From positions 61,007 to 125,006 of the forward strand of contig CAVTZG010000024.1 in the NCBI GenBank assembly GCA_963739135.1: a stretch of 64,000 nt of DNA, read 5' to 3'. Shown here piece by piece: positions 35,104-43,512 of the stretch. The position numbers and the translations under genes were made by a program. The stretch comes from Palsa-504 sp963739135. Lineage in GTDB: Bacteria > Actinomycetota > Actinomycetes > Streptosporangiales > Streptosporangiaceae. How positions within the stretch are numbered: position 1 is the stretch's first letter; each line of letters opens with the position of its first letter. The notes under the pieces are model-generated. The model saw nothing but the letters and a program-made list of their open reading frames with translations, had not been told where the DNA came from and ran no database searches.

Positions 35104-35879
35104 CACGCGGCTCCCCCGGCCCCTGCGCCCCTCGGGGCCCGCGGGGCCCGGGGCGGAAGCGGCGGGCGGGCCTTGACCGGTCCGGTCGACGGGTCGGGCA
35201 GCGGCCGCGGCGGCTCCTTCTCCAGCGCCTCGAGCGCGAGCCGGACGGCCGTCTCCAGCTGCGGGTCCCGGCCGGCGGCCCAGTCGTCCGGCGAGATCAG
35301 CACCTCGACGTCCGGGTCGACGCCGTGATTCTCCACGCCCCAGCCGAACCGGTCGAACGAGAACGCGTACCTGGGCACGGTCATGTGGGTGCCGTCCACC
35401 AGCTCGTGGCCGGGAATGCCGTCGATGCCGATCACGCCGCCCCAGGTGCGGGTGCCGACCACGGGCCCCAGGTCGAGCAGGCGGATGGCCGCGGTGACGA
35501 TGTCGCCGTCGGAGCCGGCGAACTCGTCGGCCAGGGCGACCATCGGGCCGCGCCTGGCCTCTTCCGGGTAGGACTCGGGCTGGACCCAGCGGCCGAACGC
35601 CCAGCCGATGACGCGGCGGGCCAGCTTCTCCACCACCAGCTGGGAGATGTGCCCGCCGCCGTTGCCGCGCACGTCCATGATCAGGCCCTCGAACTTGATC
35701 TCGGTGCGCAGGTCACGGTGGAAGTGGGCCCAGCCCTCGCCCATCATGTCCGGGATGTGCAGGTAGCCCAGGCGCCCGTCGGACAGCTCGCGGACCACGT
35801 GGCGCCGGGCGGCCACCCAGTCCTGGTACCGCAGCCGCCGCTCGTCCCGCAGCGGGACCACGACGACCCGGCGTGGTGC

Positions 35880-35971
35880 CAAGGGGGGTCTGGGGGGATG
35901 GGTCTCTCCCAAGGGGGGTCCGGGGGATGGGTCCCCCCGGAAGACGCGGGGGGCTCCGGGGGGTCGTCCCC
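35880..35971. repeat. G-tract repeat copy D with internal duplication
   Basis: Two near-identical units, CCAAGGGGGGTCTGGGGGG with ATGGG, and CCAAGGGGGGTCCGGGGG with ATGGG, are followed by the family core at 35948-35971. The second unit has one G fewer. The element separates VELTVLA from RRVVVVPLRDER, which are nearly adjacent in copy 1, where a few residues (QPASGQ) join them. Confidence 0.8.
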
Positions 35972-36843
35972 TCGGGCCAGCACCGTCAGCTCGACCGGCT
36001 TGCCCGCCGTCCCGGCCAGCAGCGGCCACGGGCCGCGGACCGGGTCGACCGGCTGGCCGTCCACGGCCACCAGCTCATCTCCCGGCCGGACCGCCACGCC
36101 CGGCGCGGCCAGCGGCGAGCGGGCCTTGGGGTCGGACGACTCGCCGGGCAGCACCCGGTCCACGATCCAGCGCCCCGAACCATCCCGGGAGATGTCCGCG
36201 CCCAGCTGGCCCAGGGCCGCCGGGCCGGTCCCCGCGGCGCCGAAGAAGTCCTCGCCGGCCTTGATGATGTAGGCGTGCGAGGTGCCGAGCTCGGCCACCG
36301 CCTCCCAGAGCACGTCGGCGAAGTCGTCCGCGCCGCGGATCCGGTCCAGCAGCGGCCGGTAGTCCGCCAGCACGCCGTCCCAGTCCACGCCGGACATGTT
36401 CGGGGTCCAGAAGTTGCGGCGCATGATGCGGCCCAGCTCGCCGTAAGCGTGCTGCCACAGGGCCGCCGGGTCGGCGGTGAACCTGGCCCGCGACAGGTCG
36501 ACGGTCACCACCTCGCCGGGGTCGTGGTCGTCTTTGTGCTCGGACGGCACCACCCGCAGCTCGTCGCGGTCCTTGATGACCAGCCGGGCGCCGTCGCCGC
36601 TGACGCCGAACCAGTCGAGCTCGTCGGCCAGCTCGGTGACCTCGCGCTTGCGCAGGTCGAACCGCTCGAGCGAGGGACGCGGCGTGTCGTCCTCGTCGCG
36701 CGCGGCGCTCTCGCCCAGCACGCCGGTGACCGGCTCGCGCAGCCAGGCCAGGCCGTCCTTGACCGCAGCCAGTCCGGAGTATCTGGCCTCGGGCACGGGC
36801 ACGCCGACCACGCGGCTGGCCAGGCCGTCGGGGTCCACGGAGA

Positions 36844-36869
36844 CCACGGCCCGTTCGGCAGAATCTGAT
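36844..36869 (+). repeat. Dispersed motif copy 4, inside tricorn copy 2
   Basis: CCACGGCCCGTTCGGCA, then GAATCTGATT, in a region of copy 2 that differs from copy 1 (GDKSDSAERAVVSVD against GAEPAAVTID). It is the only copy of this motif found in a coding region. Confidence 0.4.
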
Positions 36870-38540
36870 TTATCCCCGTCCGGGGGATCGTGGCCCACCG
36901 GGCGGCCACCGGGCAGCGGGCCGAACGGCGAGGGGGTAGCGGCGGCCAGCGGGACCAGGTACGGGCGGCTGCCGTAGGGGAAGGACAGGTCGAAGGACTG
37001 CGCGTCGTACACCGGGTCGAAGCTGCGCACCGACAGGAAGGCCAGGTACAGGCCGTCAGCGGTGAAGACCGGGCCGGTGTCGGCGAACCGGCCGTCGGTC
37101 ACGTCGATGACCTCGCCGGGCTGGCCAGGGGGGGCGGCGAGGCGGGCGATCCGGATCCGGCGCAGCGGCGGCGGCCCGGGCTGGGACCAGGCCAGCCAGG
37201 CCGAATCCGGCGACCAGCACAGCCCGTCGATGGCCCCGTTGTCGCTGGTCGCCAGCTCGCGGACCTGCCCCGAGGAATTGGGGTCCACGTCCACGGCCAG
37301 CAGGCGGCCGTCGTGCGCGGCGGCGGCTACCGTAGCCCCGTCCGGGGAAGCAGCCAGGCTGGTCACCGTGCCGAGCTGGCCTTCGGCGTGCCGAACGGGC
37401 CGTGGCTCACCATTGACCGACGCGATCTCGAGCGCGTCGGGGCCGGCGCCGTCGGTAACCCACGCCACCCGGCCGGTCTCACCGAGGACCACGGGCATCC
37501 GGGCCCGGGCCTCGGGATCGGTGTGCAGGGCCCGGGCCGGGCCGTCCTGGTGCGTCAGCCAGTGCACGGTGCCGCGCACCTCGACCGCGCTGGCCTGGCC
37601 CGTCTGGTCGCAGTCCAGGCTGCCCAGGTGATCTCGCGCGGTGACCAGGCGGGGCGCGCGGGCGGCGGCCGGGGAGCCGAGGCTGACCTCGAGCCGGCGC
37701 GGCTCGGGGGCGTCCGGGCCGTCCAGCATCCACAGGTCGCCGGCCACGTGGTAGACGATCCGCTGCCCGTCGGTGGCCGGGTTCCTGGCGTACATACCGT
37801 CGTGGTCGGTGTGCCGGGCCAGATCGGCGCCGTCCAGGGCGCAGGAGTAGATGTTGCCTGTCCCCTCGTGGTCGGACAGGAAGAACAGCCGGTCCCCGAT
37901 CAGCATCGGGCTGGCCAGCTGGGTGTCGAGGTCGGCCAGGATGCGGGTGAACAGGGGGTCATCCGCGCTGGCGGTCCACAGCTTGCCCGCGGTGCCGCCG
38001 CGGTAGCGCTTCCAGTGGGCGGGCTCGCCGCCCATCCGGCCGGTCTGCAGCGCGGTGGCGGCCTGTTCCAGGGCCAGGTCGTTGACCGGGCCGAACGGCA
38101 GCCGCCGGGGCGGTGCGCCCTCGACCGGGACCGCGTAGGCCCAGCTGTACTGCGTGTCAGCCTGGCCCGCGGCGGTGACGGCCAGCACCTCGCCCGCGGT
38201 GGTCCAGCCGGCTGCCCGGGTCCTGGTGTCGCCCCAGTAGGTGAGCCGGGTCGCGGCGCTGCCGTCGGGATCGGTCAGGTAGACCTCGGGGCTGCCGTCC
38301 CGCCAGCTGGTCCAGGCGATCCGGGTGCCGTCCCGGGAGAACCGCGGGTGGCTGGCCTGGGCGGCGTCAGAGGTCAGCCGCCAGGCGCGGCCTCCTTCGG
38401 CGGGTGCGAGCCAGACGTCGTCTTCGGCTACGAAGACGAGCAGCTCGCCGTGAACATGCGGATACCGAAGATAACCACGTGAAGTCACGCAGTTCATACT
38501 ACGGTTGGCCTGCGACCGGCCGTCCCGGGTCGCCCCGGGT

Positions 38541-39161
38541 CTAGAGCCAGCCGCGTTCCGAGGCGATGTGCAGCGCCTCGGCCCGGTTGCGGGCGCCGGT
38601 CTTCTGGATGCAGGCGGACAGGTAGTTCCGCACGGTGCCCTCGGACAGGTAGAGCTGGCGGGCGATCTCCGCGATGGTCCCGCCGTCGGCGGACGCCTCC
38701 AGGACGTCGCGCTCGCGCGGGGTGAGCGGGTTGAGTCCGTCGGCCAGGGCAGCGGCGGCCAGGTCCGGGTCGATGACCCGCTCGCCGGCCAGCACCCGGC
38801 GGATGGCCTGGCTGAGCTTGTCGGCCGGGGAGTCCTTGACCAGGAACGCGGAGACCCCGGACTCCATGGCGCGGCGCAGGAAGCCCGGGCGGCCGAACGT
38901 GGTCAGGATCACGATCTTGGTGCCGGGGAGGATCTTCTTCAGCTCGGCCGCGGCCGCCAGCCCGTCCAGGCCGGGCATCTCGATGTCGAGCACGGCCACG
39001 TCCGGCTTGGTGTCCCGGGCCGCCTTGACCACCTCGTCGCCCCGGCCGACCTGGGCCACGACCTCCATGTCGCCCTCGAAGGACAGCAGGGCGGCCAGCG
39101 CCTCCCTGATCATGACCTGGTCCTCGGCCAGCAGCAGCCGGACCGGCGCCTCAGTCGTCAT
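38541..39161 (-). CDS. NarL/DesR-type response regulator
   Basis: A protein of 206 residues. The receiver domain has the acidic pocket LLAEDQ, phosphoacceptor Asp59 in VAVLDIEMPG and Lys109 in FLVKDSP. The C-terminal LuxR-type HTH reads LTPRERDVLEASADGGTIAE, then IARQLYLSEGTVRNYLSACI. It is the last gene of an operon with a histidine kinase and an ABC exporter. Its start lies inside the kinase 3' end, an 11-bp overlap. The likely target is the transporter operon itself. Confidence 0.92.
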   Translation of the reverse strand: MTTEAPVRLLLAEDQVMIREALAALLSFEGDMEVVAQVGRGDEVVKAARDTKPDVAVLDIEMPGLDGLAAAAELKKILPGTKIVILTTFGRPGFLRRAMESGVSAFLVKDSPADKLSQAIRRVLAGERVIDPDLAAAALADGLNPLTPRERDVLEASADGGTIAEIARQLYLSEGTVRNYLSACIQKTGARNRAEALHIASERGWL

Positions 39162-40494
39162 AGCGGTCCACCGGGACCGTGGCGGTCAGCTTGAAGCCGT
39201 GGCCGTGCCGGTTATCGGGGCTGGGGTCGGCCTGCCCGAGCGACAGGCGGCCGCCTGCGGCGGACAGCCGTTCGGACATGCCGCGCAGCCCGGCTCCGGC
39301 TCCGGCCGACGCGCTCGGGTCCTGGCCGCCGGGTCCGTGGCCGTCGTCGCTGACCTCGAGGGACAGCTCGCCGGGGTGCTGGATCAGGCGGATCCGGCAG
39401 GTCTTGGCGCCGGAGTGCCGGATCACGTTGGTCACGGCCTCGCGCAGGCACCAGGCCAGCACCGCCTCCGCGTCGGCGTCGAACGTGCCCGACCGCAGGG
39501 TCAGCCCGGGATCGTCGTCGAGCCGGATGCCGGCCGCCTCCAGCGCGTTCCTGGCCGTGATCGCTTCGATTGCCAGCGTCGGGCGGCGGTAGCCGCTGAC
39601 CGCCTCCCTGATGTCGTGCAGCGTCTGGCGGCTGACCCGGCCGATGTCGCCGAGGTCGCCGAGGACCGTGTTGCGTTCGGCCGAGGGTTCGAGGCGGGCC
39701 AGCCGCTTGGCGGCCAGCTCCGACTTCAGCGTGATCATGGACAGGGACTGGCCGGTCAGGTCGTGCATGTCCCGGGCCAGCCGCAGCCGCTCCTCGTTCG
39801 CGGCCAGCCTGGCCACGGTGCCCCGGGCCGCGGCCAGCTCTCCCATGAGTTCCATCTGCTGCCGGAACCCGATCATGGCCACGCCGATGAGCACGACGGG
39901 CAGCAGCACGACGAGGAAATCCGTCGCGTCGTCGTGGGAGAGCCAGCTGAAGAAGAGGTAGCAAGCCCCGACGGCGAGGACCCCGCGCATGGCCACCCGC
40001 CGTCCGCCCGGCCCGGAGGCGAGCACCATGCCGGTCGCCGCGGACACGTAGATCCACAGCGGGGTCCAGGCCTTGCCGTACACCACGCAGGCCAGGGCCG
40101 CGAGCGCCGCGAGGGCGGCCAGGCCGGCCCGGCCCAGGTCCGGGCGGCCGCCCGAATTGGCCACGGTGGGCACGTAGAGGGCGCAGAAGGCGATCGCGAT
40201 GGCCAGGCCGCCCGCGATCCACAGCACCCCGTGGTGGTGGCCGAACAGGTCGCCTACCGGCTGGATGAGGTAGACCAGCCAGATAGCGGAGAAGAACCAG
40301 CGCCACGGGTTGCCCGTGCCCGGTACCCCCGGCCTGCGCCGCAGGCCGAAGCCGTTCGAGATCAGGCCTGCCCGAGGCGCTCGGGAATGGTCCGTTGCGG
40401 CCTCGTCCGTCCCGGGCACGGCAGCGCTGGCGATCGCGGACTCATCCTGCCCGGTTCGGCCAGAGCCCACCTTGTTCAGCCCTCTCGTCGCCAT
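39151..40494 (-). CDS. DesK-like sensor histidine kinase
   Basis: A protein of 447 residues with five or six transmembrane helices between about 65 and 210. A dimerisation helix carries phosphoacceptor His244 in RLARDMHDLTGQSLS (HisKA_3 type), and the ATPase domain has REAVTNVIRHSGA and VSDDGHGPG, GAGLRGMSERL. The ATG at 40494 is chosen over the upstream open frame because GGAGGAGAGG lies just before it. No extracytoplasmic sensor domain is visible, so sensing is probably within the membrane, as in DesK. It forms a pair with the adjacent response regulator. Confidence 0.9.
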   Translation of the reverse strand: MATRGLNKVGSGRTGQDESAIASAAVPGTDEAATDHSRAPRAGLISNGFGLRRRPGVPGTGNPWRWFFSAIWLVYLIQPVGDLFGHHHGVLWIAGGLAIAIAFCALYVPTVANSGGRPDLGRAGLAALAALAALACVVYGKAWTPLWIYVSAATGMVLASGPGGRRVAMRGVLAVGACYLFFSWLSHDDATDFLVVLLPVVLIGVAMIGFRQQMELMGELAAARGTVARLAANEERLRLARDMHDLTGQSLSMITLKSELAAKRLARLEPSAERNTVLGDLGDIGRVSRQTLHDIREAVSGYRRPTLAIEAITARNALEAAGIRLDDDPGLTLRSGTFDADAEAVLAWCLREAVTNVIRHSGAKTCRIRLIQHPGELSLEVSDDGHGPGGQDPSASAGAGAGLRGMSERLSAAGGRLSLGQADPSPDNRHGHGFKLTATVPVDRYDD

Positions 40495-40532
40495 CGCGCC
40501 GTCACCTCTCCTCCATGCTGCCACGTTTCCCC

Positions 40533-40571
40533 CGGTACGCCACCGGGGCGTACCGTCGCTTCCGGTACGCC
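40533..40571. promoter_or_regulatory. Inverted repeat CGGTACGCC-N5-GGCGTACCG before the kinase gene
   Basis: Perfect 9-bp arms at 40533-40541 and 40547-40555, with a third half-site at 40563-40571. They lie in the 146-bp gap between the permease and kinase genes, directly upstream of the kinase ribosome binding site. An operator or an attenuating hairpin would both fit. Confidence 0.45.
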
Positions 40572-40640
40572 CCCGTGGTCCCCGGTCCCGGCCAGGCCCC
40601 CGTGGCGCTGGCCGGGTCTGTCTTGTCATCGGCTGGCGGT

Positions 40641-41366
40641 TCAGACCGTCTCGGCCGTGGAGCGTACCGCGAAGGTGGCCAGCGCGACGAAGATCGCGAA
40701 CCAGACCACGATGCCGACCACGTTGGCCACGGCCACGGTGCCCTGGCCGATCACGTCCGTGGTGATCTTGACGACCTGGTACGTGGGCGTGAACTCACCG
40801 AACTTCTGCAGTGCACCGCTCAGCGGGAACCACAGGCCGCCGAAGATCGAGAAGAAGAAGAACACGACGATGGTGACCGGCTGAACCGAATCCGGATCGA
40901 GCTTGTAGCCGAGCGCGACCGCCAGCGCCGCGAAGATCAGCGTGCCGAGCCAGATAGCGAGCGCGCACACAATCCACTTCCAGGCCGCCATCTGGACGCC
41001 GCCGTAGAAGCGGCCGAGCAGGAACACGATCAGGATCGACGGCACCGTGGTCACCATCGAGGCCAAGACCTTGGCCACCACGTAGGAGTTCGCCGGAAGT
41101 GGCGTGAGCCGCAACTGCCTGATCCAGCCGTCCTTGCGCTCCTGCGAGATTCGTATCGTGTTGTTGTTGAATGCGCCGCTGAAGGCGCCGAACGCGGCCA
41201 TGCCGACCATGTAGAAGGCTGCGAACGAGACGCCGTATCCGGTCGTTTTCTCCTTCCCGAAGATCAGGTAGAACATCACGGGCAGGGCGACCGTGAAGAT
41301 GAGGTACCGCTTGTTCCGCCGGAGCCGTGATATTTCGGCCTTGGCCAGCGCTAGTGTGCCGCTCAT
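40641..41366 (-). CDS. ABC-2 type transporter permease
   Basis: A protein of 241 residues with six hydrophobic helices. The N-terminal LAKAEISRLRRNKRYLIFTVALPVMFYLIFG and the following NNNTIRISQERKDGWIRQLRLTPLP (quoted in part: SQERKDGWIRQLRLTPLP) are typical of ABC-2 drug or lipid export permeases. It follows the ATPase gene with one base between them and would form the membrane part of that exporter. Confidence 0.88.
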   Translation of the reverse strand: MSGTLALAKAEISRLRRNKRYLIFTVALPVMFYLIFGKEKTTGYGVSFAAFYMVGMAAFGAFSGAFNNNTIRISQERKDGWIRQLRLTPLPANSYVVAKVLASMVTTVPSILIVFLLGRFYGGVQMAAWKWIVCALAIWLGTLIFAALAVALGYKLDPDSVQPVTIVVFFFFSIFGGLWFPLSGALQKFGEFTPTYQVVKITTDVIGQGTVAVANVVGIVVWFAIFVALATFAVRSTAETV

Positions 41367-41367
41367 C

Positions 41368-42393
41368 TCAGATCTGCTCCCCTGCTTGCGCGCTGCCGTT
41401 GGCGGCGGCGTCGTCTTCCGCGGTGATGGCCAGGAAGGCCTGCTCCAGGCCGAGGCCGGAGACCTCGATGTCGTGCGGGCGGTAGCCGGCGTCGATCACC
41501 CCGTACAGCGTGGCGTCGGAGTCGCTGGTCTGGATCTGCACGAAATCGTGCCTGACCTCCAGGTTCACCAGCCCGGGCAGGCCGAGCAGGAACTGCTCGT
41601 CCACCTGGTCCAGGTGGAAGGTGATCCGCCTGGCGCCGGCCTTGGCCTTGATCTCGGCCGGAGTGCCGTCGGCCAGCAGCCGGCCCCGGTTGATGACCAG
41701 GATCCGGTCCGCGGCCTGGTCGGCTTCTTCCAGGTAGTGCGTGGCGAACAGCAGCGTGCGGCCCTCGGCCACCTCGGCCTTCATGCTGGCCCAGAACAGC
41801 CTGCGGGTTTCCACGTCCATGGCCGTGGTCGGCTCATCCAGCACGATCAGCTCGGACTTGCCGCAGATGGCCAGCGCGAACCGCACCCGCTGGGTCTGGC
41901 CGCCGGACAGCCGGTCCACGCGCTGGTCGGCGAACTTGTCGATGCCGGCCCGCTTGAGCGTGAGGTCGATCGGCTCGGGCTTGGGGTGCAAGGTCGTCAC
42001 CAGCGTGACCAGCTCGCGCACCGTCACCTCGGGCATCAGCCCGCCGGACTGCAGCATCGCGCCCACCCGGCCGGACTTCACCGCGTGGTACGGGTCAGAG
42101 CCGAACATCTCGATCTTGCCGGCGGTGGGCTTGCGCAGCGCGAGCAGCATGTCAAGCGAGGTGGACTTGCCCGCGCCGTTCGGGCCGAGCAGCGCCACGG
42201 TCTCCCCGGCGCGCAGGTCCAGGTTCAGCCCGTCGACCGCCTTGAGGCTCCCGTAATGCTTGGACACGTTCTCGAACTTGACGACCGGAGCGCCGCCGTA
42301 GCCCGTGCCGTAGCTGGGCTGCGCGGCGTAACCAGTGGCGCTGCGGTGTTCGTCGCTTCTGGCTACGCCGCTAGCCGTCCCGTGCTGGTTCAT
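41368..42393 (-). CDS. ABC transporter ATP-binding protein
   Basis: A protein of 341 residues. Walker A is LLGPNGAGKST, the Q-loop region is AMLQSGGLMPEVT, the signature LSGGQTQRVRFA, Walker B LIVLDEPTTAMD and the switch His is in LLFATHYLEEAD. A short Gly/Tyr/Ser-rich N-terminus precedes the domain, and a C-terminal DUF4162-like tail follows. Together with the permease it forms an ABC-2 exporter whose operon also encodes a DesK/DesR pair, an arrangement common for envelope-stress or antibiotic-responsive exporters. Substrate unknown. Confidence 0.9.
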   Translation of the reverse strand: MNQHGTASGVARSDEHRSATGYAAQPSYGTGYGGAPVVKFENVSKHYGSLKAVDGLNLDLRAGETVALLGPNGAGKSTSLDMLLALRKPTAGKIEMFGSDPYHAVKSGRVGAMLQSGGLMPEVTVRELVTLVTTLHPKPEPIDLTLKRAGIDKFADQRVDRLSGGQTQRVRFALAICGKSELIVLDEPTTAMDVETRRLFWASMKAEVAEGRTLLFATHYLEEADQAADRILVINRGRLLADGTPAEIKAKAGARRITFHLDQVDEQFLLGLPGLVNLEVRHDFVQIQTSDSDATLYGVIDAGYRPHDIEVSGLGLEQAFLAITAEDDAAANGSAQAGEQI

Positions 42394-42508
42394 CTCATCC
42401 CCTGTCGTTTCCGGCTGGTTTTCTTACTCGTTTTCTTGCTCGGGGCCGGTAAACCCATATCACCATCTGGCCGGCGGCGCGGGTAGTGCCGTCCCTCAGC
42501 GGCCGGCC

Positions 42509-42639
42509 ATGACATGTGTCATCACCGGCCGGGTGACAGGCACGGATCGCGCACGGATCGCGCACGGATCGCGCACGGATCGCGCACGGATCGCGCTGAG
42601 TTGGTGACGCGCGGGCTGGATGACAGTTATATCTGTCAT
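42509..42639. promoter_or_regulatory. Divergent control region with two ATGACA/TGTCAT palindromes
   Basis: ATGACA-TG-TGTCAT lies at 42509-42522, nearer the ABC operon. ATGACAG-TTATAT-CTGTCAT lies at 42620-42639, just upstream of the MarR-like gene. They share half-sites and flank the 11-bp direct repeats, so the regulator encoded at 42658 probably binds here and controls itself and the exporter operon. Confidence 0.55.
42541..42595. repeat. Five exact copies of an 11-bp direct repeat
   Basis: CACGGATCGCG repeated five times without a mismatch, about one helical turn per unit. It lies between the two palindromes of the divergent promoter region. Confidence 0.85.
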
Positions 42640-42657
42640 TCGTGTAAGGTCGGGCAC

Positions 42658-43152
42658 ATGGATGATGACGCGGCAGTGCAGTTCGCCGACCGGGCCGGGG
42701 GGTTCTACGCCCGGGAATACGGCATCCCGCCGGTGGCGGGAAGGCTGATCGGGTACCTGGCCGTGTGCGATCCGCCGCAGCAGACGATCGCCGATCTGGC
42801 CGAGGCGCTGCTGGCCAGCCGGAGCGCCATCACCGGGGCGGTCAAGCTGCTCGAGGGCTATCACGGGGTGCGCCGCACCCGGGCCGCGGGCGACCGGGTG
42901 GATCGCGTCAGCCTGGACCCGGCCGTGCTCGAGCCACGCGGCTTCGCGCCGTTCGTCTACCAGGAGATGGCGGCGTTGGCGCGGGAGGGGCTTGAACTGC
43001 TGAAAGACGCCCCGCCCGCCCGACGGGCGATCCTGGAAGACACCGCGGCGCTGGGCGACTTCCTGGCCGAGCGGATGCCGGCTCTGTTGCAGGAGTGGCA
43101 TGCGCGCCGGGACGCGCTGCGGGCGGCCTCGGAGGCGGATGCGGGCCGCTAG
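42658..43152 (+). CDS. MarR/GbsR-like transcriptional regulator
   Basis: A protein of 164 residues. It starts DDDAAVQFADRAGGFYAREYGIPP and has a winged helix with PPQQTIADLAEALLASRSAITGAVKLLEGYHGVRRTRAAGDRV (in part: LLASRSAITGAVKLLE) and a helical C-terminus. This pattern is typical of the GbsR-like branch of MarR regulators. The ATG at 42658 follows AAGGT. It is divergent from the ABC operon with operator-like palindromes between. Confidence 0.82.
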   Translation: MDDDAAVQFADRAGGFYAREYGIPPVAGRLIGYLAVCDPPQQTIADLAEALLASRSAITGAVKLLEGYHGVRRTRAAGDRVDRVSLDPAVLEPRGFAPFVYQEMAALAREGLELLKDAPPARRAILEDTAALGDFLAERMPALLQEWHARRDALRAASEADAGR

Positions 43153-43184
43153 CTCACCGCCGCCGGCGATGCTGGGCCCGGTCG

Positions 43185-43263
<79 letters not shown>

Positions 43264-43405
43264 GACAACGATGGACCATCGGCGTGGTTCCAGCAACACC
43301 AATGGGCCACGGGTGTGGTCACGTGGGAGCGGGCATCGGGCTGGTTCCTGGCACTCCGGCCCCGTCTGCCTCCCTGGTACCACCTGGCGCTTCCGGCCAG
43401 GCTGC

Positions 43406-43467
43406 CAACGACATCGTTGTCACAACGACGTGCACCGGACGACATGGCTGTCACAACGATGTCGTTG
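43406..43467. repeat. Perfect 15-bp inverted repeat
   Basis: CAACGACATCGTTGT at 43406-43420 and its exact complement at 43453-43467, with 32 bp between. The arm continues into CGTTGT-C-ACAACG, itself a palindrome. It lies between convergent genes and may be a two-way terminator or a binding site. Confidence 0.65.
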
Positions 43468-43512
43468 CCGGGACGCCTGCGGGCCGGGGAGCGAGCGTCG
43501 GTGCCGTAGGGG

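Larger units (their letters stand above)
35103..38497 (-). pseudogene. Tricorn protease homologue, copy 2, frame broken in a G-tract repeat
   Basis: Same architecture as copy 1 and clearly a tandem paralogue. The first frame (38497 to 35744) encodes the propellers, C1 with LGTSHAYI and the PDZ. The second (36029 to 35103) encodes the C2 catalytic domain with FAGSDGD and GVENHGVDPD. They meet in a duplicated G-tract element at 35880-35971. Adding one G to the five-G run at 35922-35926, which would match the six-G run of its sister unit at 35892, joins the frames as THPPGPPLGETHPPRPPLAP, then RRVVVV. The corrected length is 1131 residues. As read, the PDZ and nucleophile are on separate products. 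Confidence 0.75.

Noticed and set aside
32842..35328. 828-codon plus-strand frame over the tricorn genes
   Set aside because: Antisense shadow of two paralogous proteases; no family sequence.
37388..37404. Sixth copy of the dispersed motif on the minus strand
   Set aside because: Only CCGAACGGGCCGTGG matches, without the CATA tail. Likely coding coincidence in tricorn copy 2.
31807..38497. Loss of the tricorn nucleophile in copy 2 (GNGGG instead of GNSGG)
   Set aside because: That Ser is in the oxyanion strand, not the nucleophile. The Ser-Asp nucleophile (AGSDG) is present in both copies.
42541..42595. CRISPR array
   Set aside because: Five contiguous 11-bp units with no spacers and no cas genes. 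It is a direct repeat, not CRISPR.
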